From UMGS1908 sp045588795 (lineage in GTDB: Bacteria; Bacillota; Clostridia; Christensenellales; UBA1242), in assembly GCA_045588795.1 (NCBI GenBank), contig JAZNEY010000101.1:1-11676 (forward strand): a stretch of 11,676 bases of DNA, given 5' to 3'. This document shows, piece after piece, positions 11,654-11,676 of this stretch. The notes beneath the pieces are model-generated. The model saw only the letters and a program-made list of their open reading frames with translations. It had not been told where the DNA came from and searched no databases. Within the stretch, counting starts at the first letter, position 1. Every line of letters starts with the position of its first letter. Made by a program: the position numbers and the translations under genes.

Positions 11654-11676
11654 AACATTTCGAATAAGATTCTTTA

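Noticed and set aside
1..11676. CRISPR array or tandem repeat locus
   Set aside because: No regularly spaced direct repeats were seen on reading; the only repeated texts are promoter boxes, terminators and low-complexity acidic codons.

Overview
The window is AT-rich bacterial DNA. It has near-consensus sigma-A promoters (TTGACA-17-TATAAT type), Shine-Dalgarno sites of AGGAGG type, a CCA-encoding tRNA-Tyr, and proteins of Bacillota type: LexA with a Cheo-like operator, a YdbC/PC4 protein, a YgjP peptidase, a CNNM/CorC protein and a Xer-like recombinase. The best guess is an uncultured low-GC Clostridia-like member of the Bacillota. TGG is used for Trp and the standard code fits everywhere. 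I see no insertion sequence, CRISPR array, rRNA or clear prophage module.

Layout. (1) 1-926 is a non-coding, RNA-rich block. It holds tRNA-Tyr with its terminator, then what look like three independent small-RNA genes, each with its own strong promoter and terminator. Two are on the minus strand (about 252-322 and 372-622) and one is on the plus strand (about 745-812). (2) 927-2547 (+) is a probable two-gene operon of unrecognised proteins (419 and 106 aa). (3) 2708-2935 (+) encodes a YdbC/PC4-like single-strand nucleic-acid-binding protein. (4) 3014-4282 (-) encodes an unrecognised 422-aa protein with an HEARH zincin-like motif. (5) 4421-6904 (-) encodes an 827-aa protein that joins a PadR winged helix, about 550 acidic low-complexity residues and four C-terminal membrane segments. 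(6) 7053-7727 (+), divergent from it, encodes a YgjP-type (M48-like) peptidase. (7) 7859-9232 (-) encodes a CNNM/CorC membrane protein with CBS domains. (8) 9366-9980 (-) is lexA, with a probable LexA box touching its own -35. (9) 10149-10445 (+) encodes a small His/Cys-rich protein. (10) 10464-11510 (-) encodes a complete tyrosine recombinase.

How the parts relate. Most protein genes look like single-gene chromosomal units with private promoters and shared bidirectional terminators, so they do not form an obvious pathway. lexA and the recombinase suggest a DNA-maintenance neighbourhood. The most unusual content is the small-RNA cluster. Two of its RNAs share one plan: the transcript begins directly in the 5' arm of its own terminator stem, and two small hairpins sit inside, giving a closed three-way junction. 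Next most unusual are the membrane-anchored PadR-like regulator and two genes whose TATAAT lies exactly 6 nt before the ATG, which implies leaderless mRNAs. All promoter, terminator and RNA calls come from reading the sequence by eye and have no expression data behind them.
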